Assembly (NCBI RefSeq): GCF_000472385.1
Contig: NZ_AWZU01000010.1
Location: 124,221-188,220 of the forward strand
Reading direction: 5' to 3'
Origin: Bradyrhizobium sp. ARR65
Lineage (GTDB): Bacteria; Pseudomonadota; Alphaproteobacteria; Rhizobiales; Xanthobacteraceae
Length of the DNA: 64,000 bases
In this document: positions 34,698 to 44,191 of the stretch, in pieces
Layout: every line of letters starts with the position of its first letter
Numbering within the stretch: the first letter of the stretch is position 1
Position numbers and translations under genes: made by a program
Notes under the pieces: model-generated
Seen by the model: only the letters and a program-made list of their open reading frames with translations
The model's database searches: none
Told to the model about the DNA's origin: nothing

Positions 34698-35748
34698 GAG
34701 CATCCGCCTAGCTGAGTGAATCGAAAGGGATTCCCAAATCAGCTCGGAACTGATTCAAACTACCTGCCGGAGGTGGGGGCCGGCAGGCATGTCAAAAGTT
34801 CTTTCGCTGGATCTTCGCATTCGGGTTCTGACTGCTGTGAAGGCGGGCGCATCGCATCGCGAGGCAGGCGAGCGCTTTGGGGTGAGCGCGGCAAGTGTGA
34901 GTCGCTGGCGAACCCGCGAACGCCAGCAAGGGGATGCGCGGCCGAAGGCCCTTGGCGGCGATCGCCGGTCCGGCCGGATCGAGGCGCACAAGGAGACAAT
35001 CCTTGCGCTGCTGAAGGAAACACCGGATGCCGCGATTGCGGAGCTGCGCCGGAGTCTGGCCCAAAAAGGGCTGGTCTTCGGCGAAGGCACGGTCCGTCGC
35101 TTCCTGGCTCGGCACGGCATCACGCGCAAAAAAAGACTGCACACGCGAGCGAACAAGACCGGCCGGACGTCATGAAGCGACGGCAGGATTGGCGCGACGG
35201 CCAGCCTGCTCTCGATCCCGCGCGCTTGGTCTTCATCGACGAGACTTGGGCGTCGACCAACATGGCCCGCCGCTACGGCCGCTGTCCGCGCGGAGAGCGT
35301 CTGAAAGTCGGGGTTCCTCACGGCCACTGGAAAACCACGACCTTTGTTGCAGGCATTACCTCCACCGGCATCATCGCCCCTTGGGTCCTCGATGGACCGA
35401 TTAACCGCGACGCCTTCGAAGTCTACGTCGACAAGATTCTCATCCCTGAACTTAAGCCAGGCTCCATTGTCATCATGGACAACCTGTCCAGCCACAAGGG
35501 GCCAAAGGTGCGCCAGATGATCGAAGCTGCAGGGGCAAGCCTGCTCTACCTGCCGCCCTACAGTCCCGACTTCAATCCGATTGAGAACGCCTTCTCCAAG
35601 CTCAAAGCGCTCCTGCGTCAGGCCGCAGAGCGAACCGTCGAGGGCCTCTGGAGCGCCATCGGCCGCATCATTGACTGCTTCACGCCGACCGAATGTCGCA
35701 ACTACTTCAGTGCCGCAGGATACGCTGCAACATGATCGGCGAATGCTC
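34698..35748 (+). mobile_element. Complete IS630-family insertion sequence
   Basis: The 1051-bp element begins GAGCATCCGCC and ends GGCGAATGCTC, imperfect inverted ends. It is flanked on both sides by TA (34696-34697 and 35749-35750), the IS630 target duplication. Both transposase frames are intact, so it may be active. It lies about 290 bp upstream of the tssA NifA site. Confidence 0.85.
34789..35735 (+). CDS. IS630-family transposase, two frames joined by -1 frameshift
   Basis: Frame A (34789-35175) encodes a helix-turn-helix part (AGASHREAGERFGVSAASVSRWR and KGLVFGEGTVRRFLARHGI). Frame B (from about 35129 to 35735) encodes the DDE part: VFIDETWAS, VIMDNLSSHK and YSPDFNPIENAFSKLK supply D, D and E. 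The frames overlap at seven consecutive A bases (35128-35134), a classic -1 slippage site for this family. The fused product would be about 315 residues. Frame B also stays open upstream to 34716, which is a shadow. Confidence 0.87.
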
Positions 35749-36090
35749 TAGCTCCCAATCCGGAGTTGATGGCAGTGACGGCGCGGAGGAGCCCGTTCTT
35801 GAATCGGGCTCTTCCGACATCGAGGCTCACCGAGCGAGCAGTTGTGCCCCGGAGCAGATGCGCTCTGAACCGCGGGATTTGAGGGCGTCTTCATTTGGCG
35901 TGGATCGTGGTGCGCCAAGCCGCGAAGGACATGAGGCCCGTTCCGGCTATGAGCCCCGGGCGGATCATCGATCACCGCCCAGGCCGTCCGTGCTCAACCC
36001 AGATGTCAGATCTGGCGCTGACAGCGAACAGAATGTCCGCGAACTTTCAACTGCACTGGTGAGAACCGCAGCTACCCGCCGCAGGCCCCG

Positions 36091-37522
36091 ATGCAGCACC
36101 ATCCCGACGACAAGAAACGCCTCAATGACGTCCTCAATGACTTTGTGTCTGCGACTGCGGGCGAGCCCGCCGCGGGTCGACTCAGGCGGCGCTCCGCAAC
36201 GTCCATTGCGACCACTATTCGCCGCTTTTCTTCCTGGCTCTACGATGAAAACAAACCGGGCATCATCGGTCGGCCTCATGACCGCTCGCTGGACGAAGAT
36301 GCCAAGCTTTACAGTTTGCAACCTCAGGGCCAGACAAATCATCAATGCGCTGGCTCATCTCGTCCTGTTGAGCGGCAGAGGGACGGAAAAAAGATTTTGG
36401 TAGCTGGCTGCCTATCCCGGAGATGCGGCTCTCATCCAAAACGCAGTCAAGGCGGCCAGAGCGGACATTACGAGAGGAACTCGATGGCGCGGTTTCCAGA
36501 CGCCGCGCGATGTCAGCACAATCGGTCGCGCGCTTCGCGCCTTTAGTGTGTGGCTCCAGAGGCATGCTAAAGGCGCGATAGCGGGCCGCCTCACCGACCA
36601 GTCGCTGCGGGACGATGTTAAGAGGTACAGCCGCGCCAGAAATATCCACTCGGTGGGCTTCGGGTTGAAGCTGCTTCGGAAGTACACCTCGCTACGGCAG
36701 TCCTCAGCCATCAGCGACAACTTAGATCTGTTGGAACTGCTGGAGCGGGAGATGGAAGTCGACGGGCCACCGTCGGCCGCGGCGCACGTCGCCTCGCAGC
36801 ACACATTGCTGCGGGCATTTCCCGCGACAACCATCAACGACAACGATTTTGATCTGCTGGAGTTGCCGGAGCGCGAGATGGAGGTCGAAGGGCCACCGGC
36901 AGCCGCAGGCGAAGGCACCTCGCAGGGCACCTCGCTGCAGGCATCTCCCGCGACGGCAGCCATCAACGATGACGGCTTAGAGCTACGGAAGCAACTGGCG
37001 CTACTGGAGAGGGAGATGGAGGCCGATGGGCTATCGTCACTCTCCTGGGAAGGCGATCCGCGGCTGATCTTGTTCCTGAACTCGCTCGAACGAGTGCTCG
37101 CCGTGCCGGAGGCGCCTTGGACCTACCACGGTCAGCTCTGCCGTACCCCAATGGCAATCTGAATTTTGATACGGCCTTACGCGACGAAGTGCGTAACGAT
37201 GCCTTCGACAGGTTTCGTGGGAGTTGGGCCAGCCGCAACAGTCATCTTGTCCGGCAGCTACAATACCTGCTCGGGCGCCGGCGTATGATTTCGGACATGT
37301 CGTCGGGTTGGGCTTCAATCATGGCTCTCAACCCGCCCCCGACGTCCTGGTTGGCGGACGGAATAGAAGAGGTATGCCACCGCAGTCATTCCAGCAGCCG
37401 ACAAATTTGATTATTCATGGTCAGCCCTATGTGGCCTGTTGGGGCCAGGGATGAGGGAAGTGCCCCCAACAATCCCGTTCAGCGTGAATATTGTTCTGAA
37501 GCCCCGGTTTCAAGGAGGCTAA
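36091..37522 (+). pseudogene. Decayed effector-like gene of the NopD-associated family
   Basis: This is a frameshifted and stop-interrupted copy of the 13.2-14.6 kb type. The first helical repeat (IRRFSSWLYDENKPGIIGR) lies in one frame from 36091. A TAG at 36407 precedes the second repeat (YPGDAALIQNAVKAARADI, WLQRHAKGAIAGRL). A third stretch contains three copies of a short acidic unit (LLEREMEVDGPPSAA-like, 36720-37030). The C-terminal module is split over at least two frames (FGHVVGLGFNHG...APDVLVGG, then REVPPTIPFSVNIVL), ending at 37522. It is convergent with the intact NopD-like gene that follows. Confidence 0.72.
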
Positions 37523-37842
37523 AGTTCGCGGCCAGGGCTGGGCCGCTTCTTCCACACGACTACCCGCGGACACGTTGGATCCACATTCCGCACTATATTC
37601 TTCATGGGCCAGCGGCAGGCACGGTGCTGATCCGCAGCTCGGCGGCGCTGAGGTTCTCTTTTAAGCCCGTCGCTCGGTATCAAAGCGTCCGATTGGCTGG
37701 TCGATCACCGCCCGCTAGCCCACGATCCGTTGCAGGGCAGGGTCGTGAGCGAGCCAATTCACGTCGTTCACACGTCCTCGTACCCGGCCAAGGTTCTGGT
37801 GCCGGCAAGAGACGCCCAGCCAGTTCCACTAGCCCGAGCGCA
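37523..37842. other. 0.3 kb spacer between convergent effector-type genes
   Basis: I see no gene and no clear terminator here. Confidence 0.4.
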
Positions 37843-39090
37843 TCAGCGAGTTCGGCGTCGCAAATGCGCAGGACCGCTCAGTCGATCCTGGAGGGCCCGC
37901 CGATTGGCGATGAGCTTGTCGAGGTGAAGCGGCGGCCGCTGCCCTTCAGCCAATCGATTGGCCAGCGCCCGTGTGCCGTCCACCACAAACACGCCGCAAT
38001 CATGCATGTTTGGCTGCCGGGTCATTTTTGCGGTCTCAAGGCGAGCGCCCAGCTTGACTGCGAGCTGTCTTGCCACCTCCCTCTGAGAATCACGCGGTAA
38101 GGAGTCGTAGTGGTAGGCAACGATCCCTTCCGGATCGCGGCGATCAACGAGCAGCAGCGTCCAATGTCTACCGCTGTTAAGGACGACACCGGCGTTGCTT
38201 ACTGGCACGAAGAGGAAGTCGGCAGTATCGTCACCATGGCCGTTGATCTCCCGCAAGATTTCCTCCTCGACGTTCGCCTCATTGGTCAAGCGCAGCAGAT
38301 GAGCTTGCGCGGGCTGCACGAACCGGATGCGGGCGGCCAGATCCGGATATTCCCTCCGCAATTCCCGCTCCAGAAGTGTGTAATCCGCCGTGATATGCTC
38401 GTCACCCAGGCACTCCGTGTGACCCAGCGCCAGCGGAGGCTGCACCGGGATGGCCGATCCGGAAGCGTGTTCATCCGCCTGATCCAGACGGCCGGACGAG
38501 TTTTCATGACGACTCCCTCGGAGCTTGCCAAGCCCTGACTTGAAACACGACCACAGTCCACAGCCTTTGGCACCCTTCGTCCGCATCGTAGACACCGCAG
38601 CCCGGCTCGATGACGATGTTTCTTCCCCATGTCCCGGAAAGCTTTCGATGTCCGCCAGGACCGGCTGGTGAGATTCGAGCCCATGCCCGGGGATCAGCGT
38701 GACGCTAAGCCCTCCCGGATTGTTTGGAGTTGGCTCCCTTGCTTCGTTACCCAGCTTCGTCGTGTAAGGCCGACCATGGATGTAAAAATGCGCCCGCGAC
38801 TGGAACGGTGTCGCCGGCAGTAGACCTTTTCTGTTGAGTGAGCCGATCAGGGCATCGGGCGCTGACTGACAACTGTGGTCCCATCCCAAAGCGACGATGT
38901 GTGTAAAGTCTTCCACAGGTGGACAGCCCTCCACCGGCACGCCGGCCGGCATGTCAACCGCGGGGTGTGCCAACTGGGCTGGTGGAACGGAGTGGCTGGA
39001 AGTGGCGATGCTAGACCCAGGTGGCGCCAGTCGCCCAACTTGGGCGAAACTCAATGATGGCTCAGCACTTGCGAACCGTGACGGCGACAT
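37843..39090 (-). CDS. NopD/XopD-like C48 SUMO protease effector, short form
   Basis: The product is about 415 residues from the ATG at 39090, preceded by GGGAGG. The first 50 residues are Ser/Pro-rich, like a type III secretion signal. The shared module follows (FTHIVALGWDHS, APDALIGSLNRKGLLP, HFYIHGRPYT, PNNPGGLSVTLIP), then a Ulp1-type C48 protease domain starting LGDEHITADYTLL. The catalytic residues are all present: His309 (RHWTLLLVD), Asp328 (HYDSLP), Gln359 and Cys365 (RQPNMHDCGVF), numbered from this start. NopD of Bradyrhizobium is more than twice as long, so this is a compact form with a single upstream module. It would be expected to remove SUMO in plant cells. Confidence 0.82.
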   Translation of the reverse strand: MSPSRFASAEPSLSFAQVGRLAPPGSSIATSSHSVPPAQLAHPAVDMPAGVPVEGCPPVEDFTHIVALGWDHSCQSAPDALIGSLNRKGLLPATPFQSRAHFYIHGRPYTTKLGNEAREPTPNNPGGLSVTLIPGHGLESHQPVLADIESFPGHGEETSSSSRAAVSTMRTKGAKGCGLWSCFKSGLGKLRGSRHENSSGRLDQADEHASGSAIPVQPPLALGHTECLGDEHITADYTLLERELRREYPDLAARIRFVQPAQAHLLRLTNEANVEEEILREINGHGDDTADFLFVPVSNAGVVLNSGRHWTLLLVDRRDPEGIVAYHYDSLPRDSQREVARQLAVKLGARLETAKMTRQPNMHDCGVFVVDGTRALANRLAEGQRPPLHLDKLIANRRALQDRLSGPAHLRRRTR

Positions 39091-39479
39091 TTGGCTGCAT
39101 CCTCCCAAAGGTCTATTGGTCGCACTGAAGGTGGCGGCGCAGTCTCAGCGGCAATTAACTTCGAACATTTCGGCCTTGGAGCGCTGGATCGGAGAGCAGA
39201 CCTTCCCGAGCACTAACATCGCCACTCACCTCGATCAACTGACGGCCTCCTGGTCGGGGAAGCTCCTCGAATTCATTGAAGAGAACTCGATTGGCGCATA
39301 GCACACAAGTGTGCCTTTCAATTTCCGCAAAATAAGTGTGCAGCTTTTTTGGTGACAGAAACATGTCACCTCGCAAACGGCCGCCGCGAACTCCTCCCCT
39401 TTCACAAATGCTGCGCAGTCAGGTCTGCTCCAGCAACCAACTCGCCTTTCCTACGGAAGCACGCGTGACCGCCGCCATC

Positions 39480-39812
39480 CCCCGAGCGCGCTGGTTTCGA
39501 AGGTCTCTGGGCGGCTGGTGTCTCCGGCTGCGTTGATCAGAACATCGATCCTGCCGAAAGCCGCATCGGCCGCAGAAATACCTTTTGCTACGTTAAAATG
39601 ATCAGCAAGGTCGGCCGACACAAACACGGTTCGATACCCCTGGGACGTAATCTCCGTTGCAACGTTTGCGCCGCGATCTTTCTTACTCCCGTAATAAGCA
39701 GACCCGTGGCGCCGCGGCCAGCCAGAAGGCTGGCTATTTCAGTGCCTACCCCCTGTGTGCCACCTGTGACAACGGCGATCTCTCCCGCAAACGGAGGCCC
39801 ATCAGCACCCAT
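39480..39812 (-). pseudogene. Short-chain dehydrogenase/reductase remnant
   Basis: The N-terminal Rossmann start (GEIAVVTGGTQGVGTEIASLLAGRGATGLLI) is followed, after a frame change near 39640, by VFVSADLADHFNVAKGI and FGRIDVLINAAGDTS. This is the normal SDR order, but the catalytic half is missing. It is a dead fragment. Confidence 0.75.
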
Positions 39813-40927
39813 CTGCGTTGCCTCTTGATGGGCTCCGCCACCCGCCGAAGCTCGTGCTAGAGCGCGATCGATCCCAAGCTGCTCACCGCGGCCGAGCCCC
39901 TGCAGTATGACGGATATCTGCCCCGCGAAGAGACCAATGCAACTATCGTGGCCTTGTCGAAAGCGAAACATCGATCAAGCAGGTCCTACGCACGAGTGGT
40001 CAGGCGTGATCAGTGACGACGGATCCTCATAATAAGTCCAATGAAAGAACGAAAGGGCTTGCGCGAGAGACGAGGCATCGCCTGGGCGCCAACCGATCCG
40101 GAGATCCGCGACATCGAATATTAACAGAGAGAGGCACTGGAGGGCTTGAAACGCACGCAGCGTCAGATTGTACGGTTCGAAGGCAGTCGCGGCGATCTTC
40201 GGTCACGCAAATGCCTACGGTTGGGTAATCAGAATGCAAACCTAAGCTTAGCCAGCTTACTCCGCGCTCCAGACGCAGTGCTCGGGACCTGCAACAATCC
40301 AAAGGCAGCCTGAAGGACGGATTGAACGAAATGACCCAAGCAGCCGAAACGAACGCACGCATGCAAAAGCGAAGGCAGGATAGAGTTGAACGCAATCGTT
40401 GCCAAACAGCAGCTCACGACAGGGAGGCCGATCGCGCGTCGAACCACTCTAACGCAAGAAATGAGGAGCCGAAGGACGGCTCGAAGCGCCTGTCGAGGCG
40501 TTCTGACGTTCGAGCGCAAGAGTGGCGCACCGCGCGTAATCTGGGTCATTGTCCGCGGTCGGACGATATATGTAACAACGTCGCCACGTCCTATCTCGAT
40601 GTCCATTCAGTGCTCGGTCAGGCTGCTGGGCAATGAGTCACCTCTCCCTAGACATGGCAAGGACTGATCGGGCCCCGGGCTGACGAAAGCCAAGCCTCGT
40701 GGCGTTCACAGGCGGCTGCAGCATGCATCCTCTCCCGTCCTTCGGGCTGCCGCTATGACATCGGCTGCGCGAGCAGCGATGACCGAAGCACCGTGCGCAG
40801 GCGGTGAAGAGCACTGATGCGGATCATGGGGGCGACTCATTTCGACCTGTTACCGCTGGACAGGTCACGTTGCGCATCGCGCAGGAAGAGCAATACCGGG
40901 ACAACGTACTGACTAGATGAGGACATC
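39813..40927. other. 1.1 kb spacer without a convincing gene
   Basis: Short frames such as 40322-40636 show no family features. A repeated sequence motif is present at 40155-40174 (listed separately). Confidence 0.45.
40155..40174 (+). repeat. Repeated 20-bp motif, copy 1
   Basis: ACGCAGCGTCAGATTGTACG matches 18 of 20 bases of the copy at 53826-53845, and the similarity extends upstream (GGCTTGAA). A partial match (ACGCAGCGTCAAA) lies near 58999-59012. The function is unknown. Confidence 0.5.
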
Positions 40928-41230
40928 GTGGATCGCAAACAACGGACGTATGGGCTTTGGTTCTTAGGAGAGCTGCGCTTTCCAACAGCGATCGCTATTG
41001 TTGCTCTAGCGACCACAGGCTTGTGCGACGAACCTGCGGCTGCACTAGATCGGCCGCCGACGGCACAGGAGCAGGAGGCGTGCAAGGCAGACGTATTTCG
41101 GCTTTGCAGAAGCGTTATACCAGATGTCGCTGCCATCACTTCTTGCCTTAAAATCAACTTCGGGAGCTTGAGTGAGCCGTGCCGCAAGGTCATGTCGGTT
41201 AGGGTCTCCGGCACGCGAGGCTCGAAATGA
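40928..41230 (+). CDS. Small secreted protein with a Cys-rich-repeat-like motif
   Basis: The 100-residue product starts at a GTG after GAGGACATC. Residues about 14-38 form a hydrophobic segment ending AAA, a plausible signal peptide. The mature part has four cysteines in the pattern C-x7-C-x12-C-x12-C (EACKADVFRLCRSVIPDVAAITSCLK...LSEPCRKVM), as in small periplasmic proteins with a GLG1-like Cys-rich repeat. The stop overlaps the start of the SKWP gene (ATGA). The function is unknown. Confidence 0.6.
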   Translation: MDRKQRTYGLWFLGELRFPTAIAIVALATTGLCDEPAAALDRPPTAQEQEACKADVFRLCRSVIPDVAAITSCLKINFGSLSEPCRKVMSVRVSGTRGSK

Positions 41231-42165
41231 GCTACCGCCCACAAGCAGGGCTCGTGGATCGCCCTCGGTCTGGGACTATGCTCCAGGCCGGGGCGGAACC
41301 ATGTCATGTCGCCAGCTTTGATGCCGTCCTAAATGCTGCTGATCGGGCGCGTTGCGCTCACGACGTGCGTGGTTTTTCGGTTGCAGTTGTGAGGTTTGCC
41401 GGCCAGCTGGGTATTGCCGACCGGGAAAGATTCCTGCGCAGGAGCGCCACCACTTTCCAAAGCGAGTTTGTGCCACGCTTTAAGGAGAATATCCGCACCG
41501 GGCGATCATGGGCGTATGCCACAATCTGTAACCAGCTCAGCCAGGAGAGCGGAGGTAAGGCAGGTCAGGCGGCTTGCAAGAGCTTGGGGGCTCAGCTGTC
41601 GCGGCTTGATACCGCGCTGGTGAAGCAGATCGAGTTCAGAGCACTTGCGCTGTTTGTGGCAGCTTTCGGAAGGCATCCCCGAGCGGTTGAATGCCATGAA
41701 GGCGCAATCAGAATCGCCGAATTTCTGGAAGAAGAATGCGAATCAATCCAACAGCTAACCAGCCAAGATTTATCGTTGCTGGTTGATGGCTTCAGCAAAT
41801 GGCCGGACGCGCTGATCATTCGCCAAGCTACGGCTAGAATTGCCGAGGAACTCCTTCGAACCCGCCGCGCCGATCGGCTCTCCAGCTTTACTTACCACCA
41901 GCTGACATCCCTGGTGGACGGCCTCAGGAAATGGCGGGAGGAGCCTGCTTGCCGCCGGGCCGCCGCCGCGATCGCGTATGAGGTCAGTCGTCGCAGGCAT
42001 CGTCTCGCTGTCTTCACTCGGCAGCGATGGGCCAACCTGGTGAACGGTTCGGGAAAGTGGCCGGAAAAGGCAGATCGTCGCCAGCCCGCGGCAATGGTTG
42101 TTACTGAGCGTCCTCTCAGCGCGGACCACCCTCCTCTGCCGGGTGCGCGAGCCCTCCCGTCATAG
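41227..42165 (+). CDS. Short SKWP-repeat protein (RipS/XopAD-like effector)
   Basis: The C-terminal half of this 312-residue protein has three tandem units of about 44 residues: LSLLVDGFSKWPDALIIRQA, LTSLVDGLRKWREEPACRRA and WANLVNGSGKWPEKADRRQ, each preceded by an IAxELLxxR-type helix. These match the SKWP repeats of Ralstonia RipS and Xanthomonas XopAD type III effectors, which are usually well over 1000 residues long. This copy is therefore a strongly shortened or truncated member; its last 25 residues lose the pattern. The ATG overlaps the stop of the preceding small gene. It lies 50 bp before an acyl-CoA carboxylase operon, which may mark a recombination junction. Confidence 0.65.
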   Translation: MSYRPQAGLVDRPRSGTMLQAGAEPCHVASFDAVLNAADRARCAHDVRGFSVAVVRFAGQLGIADRERFLRRSATTFQSEFVPRFKENIRTGRSWAYATICNQLSQESGGKAGQAACKSLGAQLSRLDTALVKQIEFRALALFVAAFGRHPRAVECHEGAIRIAEFLEEECESIQQLTSQDLSLLVDGFSKWPDALIIRQATARIAEELLRTRRADRLSSFTYHQLTSLVDGLRKWREEPACRRAAAAIAYEVSRRRHRLAVFTRQRWANLVNGSGKWPEKADRRQPAAMVVTERPLSADHPPLPGARALPS

Positions 42166-42214
42166 CGAAAAGCGATGGCCGGACTTATGGATCATCTCAA
42201 AAACGCGCGAGCCA

Positions 42215-43684
42215 ATGGTCACATTACCGTTTGATACCGTTCTGATCGCCAATCGCGGCGAGATCGCAGTGCGCATCATCAAGACGCTGCGCAGGCTCGG
42301 GCTGCGTTCTGCGATTCTCTACCACGATATCGATGTGCGAACGCTGGCCGTCTCGATGGCTGACACCGCGGTTGCCATTCGCGGTCACACGCCCCTCGCG
42401 GCATACCTGGATATTGAGCAGATCATCGCCGCAGCCCGCACGGCGAACGCGGGCGCGATCCATCCTGGGTATGGATTTCTATCGGAGAATGCAGAATTCG
42501 CGAGGGCCGTGACCCAGGCGGGATTTGCGTTCATCGGTCCCGCGCCGGAGACTATCGAACTTATGGGCGACAAGATCCGAGCTCGCAACTTCGTCCGGCG
42601 ACACGGTTTTCCGGTCGCACCTTCGGCGATCGAAGAAGATGAACCAGAGACGTTTCTTCGCAGAGCCCGGGCCATAGGAGCGCCCTTGCTGGTGAAGCCA
42701 TCAGCAGGAGGTGGCGGCAAAGGCATGCAAATCGTGCGCGAGCTGGGGTGCCTCCAGGGAGCGATAGCGCAGGCACGAAGCGAGGCACAGCGATACTTCG
42801 GTGACGACCGCCTCTATGCCGAACGATACGTCGAAAGACCACGTCACATCGAAGTGCAGGTGTTAGGTGACTCGTTCGGAAACGTGGTCCACCTCTTCGA
42901 GCGGGAGTGCTCGGTGCAGCGCCGCTTCCAGAAGATCATTGAGGAGACGCCCTCGCCGGCGCTGGACGAGAGGCTGAGGCAGCAGATCTGTGAAACTGCC
43001 GCTGCTATCGCCCGGGCCGTGAATTATCGGAGCGCAGGCACAGTCGAGTTCATCTTGGGTCAAGGAGAGTTCTATTTCTTGGAGATGAATACGCGCCTGC
43101 AGGTCGAGCACCCTGTGACCGAAATGACCACTGGGCTCGATTTGGTTGCCGAACAGATCTATGCCGCCGCAGGCCGCGCACTTCGATTTTCACAAGCCGA
43201 CATTATCCCAAAAGGACACGCAATCGAGGCTAGACTGTACGCGGAGGCCCCGGAACGCGGATACGCACCAACTACCGGCAAAATACACGTTCTCGAGTAC
43301 CCGGGCGGCGACGGCGTACGCATCGACTCTGGAATTTCGCGCGGCCAACAGATCACGACAACCTTCGATCCCATGCTCGCTAAGATCATCGTGCATTCAA
43401 CTACCCGCATGGAGGCTGCGTCTAAGGCCGAACGCGTTCTGCGTGAGCTAGTGCTCCTTGGCTGCGAGACAAATGCGGATTTCCTCGCGCGTATCCTCGC
43501 GGACGAGACATTTCTGAGCCGCGATATTCATGCGGGATATCTCGAGGAGAATCCTCACGTCCTCTCGGGCGGGTCCGATTTGTCTCCCTTTCTCGCTGCG
43601 GCCGCTCTTCTGACAAAACCCGTCCGCGACTCTGCAAACGCTGTGCCTGAGCTTCACGCCTCTCTCGGTGGCTGGAGAAATTGA
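42215..43684 (+). CDS. Biotin carboxylase subunit of an acyl-CoA carboxylase
   Basis: The 489-residue product starts at the ATG at 42215, giving MVTLPFDTVLIANRGEIAVRII, the normal family start. ATP-grasp landmarks are intact: GFLSENAEFA, LLVKPSAGGGGKGM, RHIEVQVLGDSFGNVVHLFERECSVQRR and FLEMNTRLQVEHPVTE. The C-terminal domain ends without a biotinyl domain, which is encoded by the next gene. It carboxylates biotin using ATP and bicarbonate. The operon is biotin carboxylase, carrier, carboxyltransferase with overlapping or near-overlapping ends. Confidence 0.93.
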   Translation: MVTLPFDTVLIANRGEIAVRIIKTLRRLGLRSAILYHDIDVRTLAVSMADTAVAIRGHTPLAAYLDIEQIIAAARTANAGAIHPGYGFLSENAEFARAVTQAGFAFIGPAPETIELMGDKIRARNFVRRHGFPVAPSAIEEDEPETFLRRARAIGAPLLVKPSAGGGGKGMQIVRELGCLQGAIAQARSEAQRYFGDDRLYAERYVERPRHIEVQVLGDSFGNVVHLFERECSVQRRFQKIIEETPSPALDERLRQQICETAAAIARAVNYRSAGTVEFILGQGEFYFLEMNTRLQVEHPVTEMTTGLDLVAEQIYAAAGRALRFSQADIIPKGHAIEARLYAEAPERGYAPTTGKIHVLEYPGGDGVRIDSGISRGQQITTTFDPMLAKIIVHSTTRMEAASKAERVLRELVLLGCETNADFLARILADETFLSRDIHAGYLEENPHVLSGGSDLSPFLAAAALLTKPVRDSANAVPELHASLGGWRN

Positions 43685-44190
43685 CCGTGAAGCACTCTTT
43701 CGAGGTTGACGGCATCGATTATGAGTTGTGGCTTTCGCCCTGCCCGCAAGGCTATCTGCTTCGGCTGGGGGACGAGGTTGTTGGCCCGGTCGCATTCTCG
43801 GACTGCGGCAGTGGTTCCGGCCTTCTTAGCATTGCGAACGAAAGAAGGCAGGTCAGGTTCTTCATTGATGGCGACACGATTCACCTGCATATCGGCGGCA
43901 GGACGCGCATTTTGCGCTACCGTGATCCGTTGCGAGCGCTTGCCTGTGCGAATGACGAGCCAGGCCATCTGATGGCCCTCGCTCCAATGCCGGGCGTCGT
44001 AATCGCGACCAGAGTCTCACCTGGCCAATCCGTTTCCGCTGGGACAGAGCTGATCATAATCGAGAGCATGAAATTGCAGACAGTCATCCGCTCTCCAAAG
44101 GACGCGCAGGTCGCCCTTATTCACTTCAAAGAAGGCGAGAGCTTCGAGCGAGACGCCGTGCTGGTGACCCTCTCGGAAGAGGTACGCTGA
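43681..44190 (+). CDS. Biotin carboxyl carrier protein
   Basis: The 169-residue product has the biotin site ESMKLQ near its C-terminus (IIIESMKLQTVIRSPKDAQV), preceded by MALAPMPGVVIATRVSPGQSV, as in biotinyl domains of MCC/PCC type enzymes. The N-terminal 90 residues form a strand-rich part that may act as the link between subunits. The TTG at 43681 overlaps the previous stop (TTGA); a GTG at 43687 is an alternative start. It is normally fused to the biotin carboxylase in related enzymes, so here it is a split form. Confidence 0.88.
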   Translation: MTVKHSFEVDGIDYELWLSPCPQGYLLRLGDEVVGPVAFSDCGSGSGLLSIANERRQVRFFIDGDTIHLHIGGRTRILRYRDPLRALACANDEPGHLMALAPMPGVVIATRVSPGQSVSAGTELIIIESMKLQTVIRSPKDAQVALIHFKEGESFERDAVLVTLSEEVR

Positions 44191-44191
44191 A

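Noticed and set aside
38640..38665. ATCGAAAGCT resembling the core of a tts box
   Set aside because: It lies inside the NopD-like coding region and lacks the GTCAG half.
39588..39971. 127-residue minus-strand frame as an intact gene
   Set aside because: Only its C-terminal half is SDR-like and the rest of the SDR continues in another frame, so it is treated as a pseudogene.
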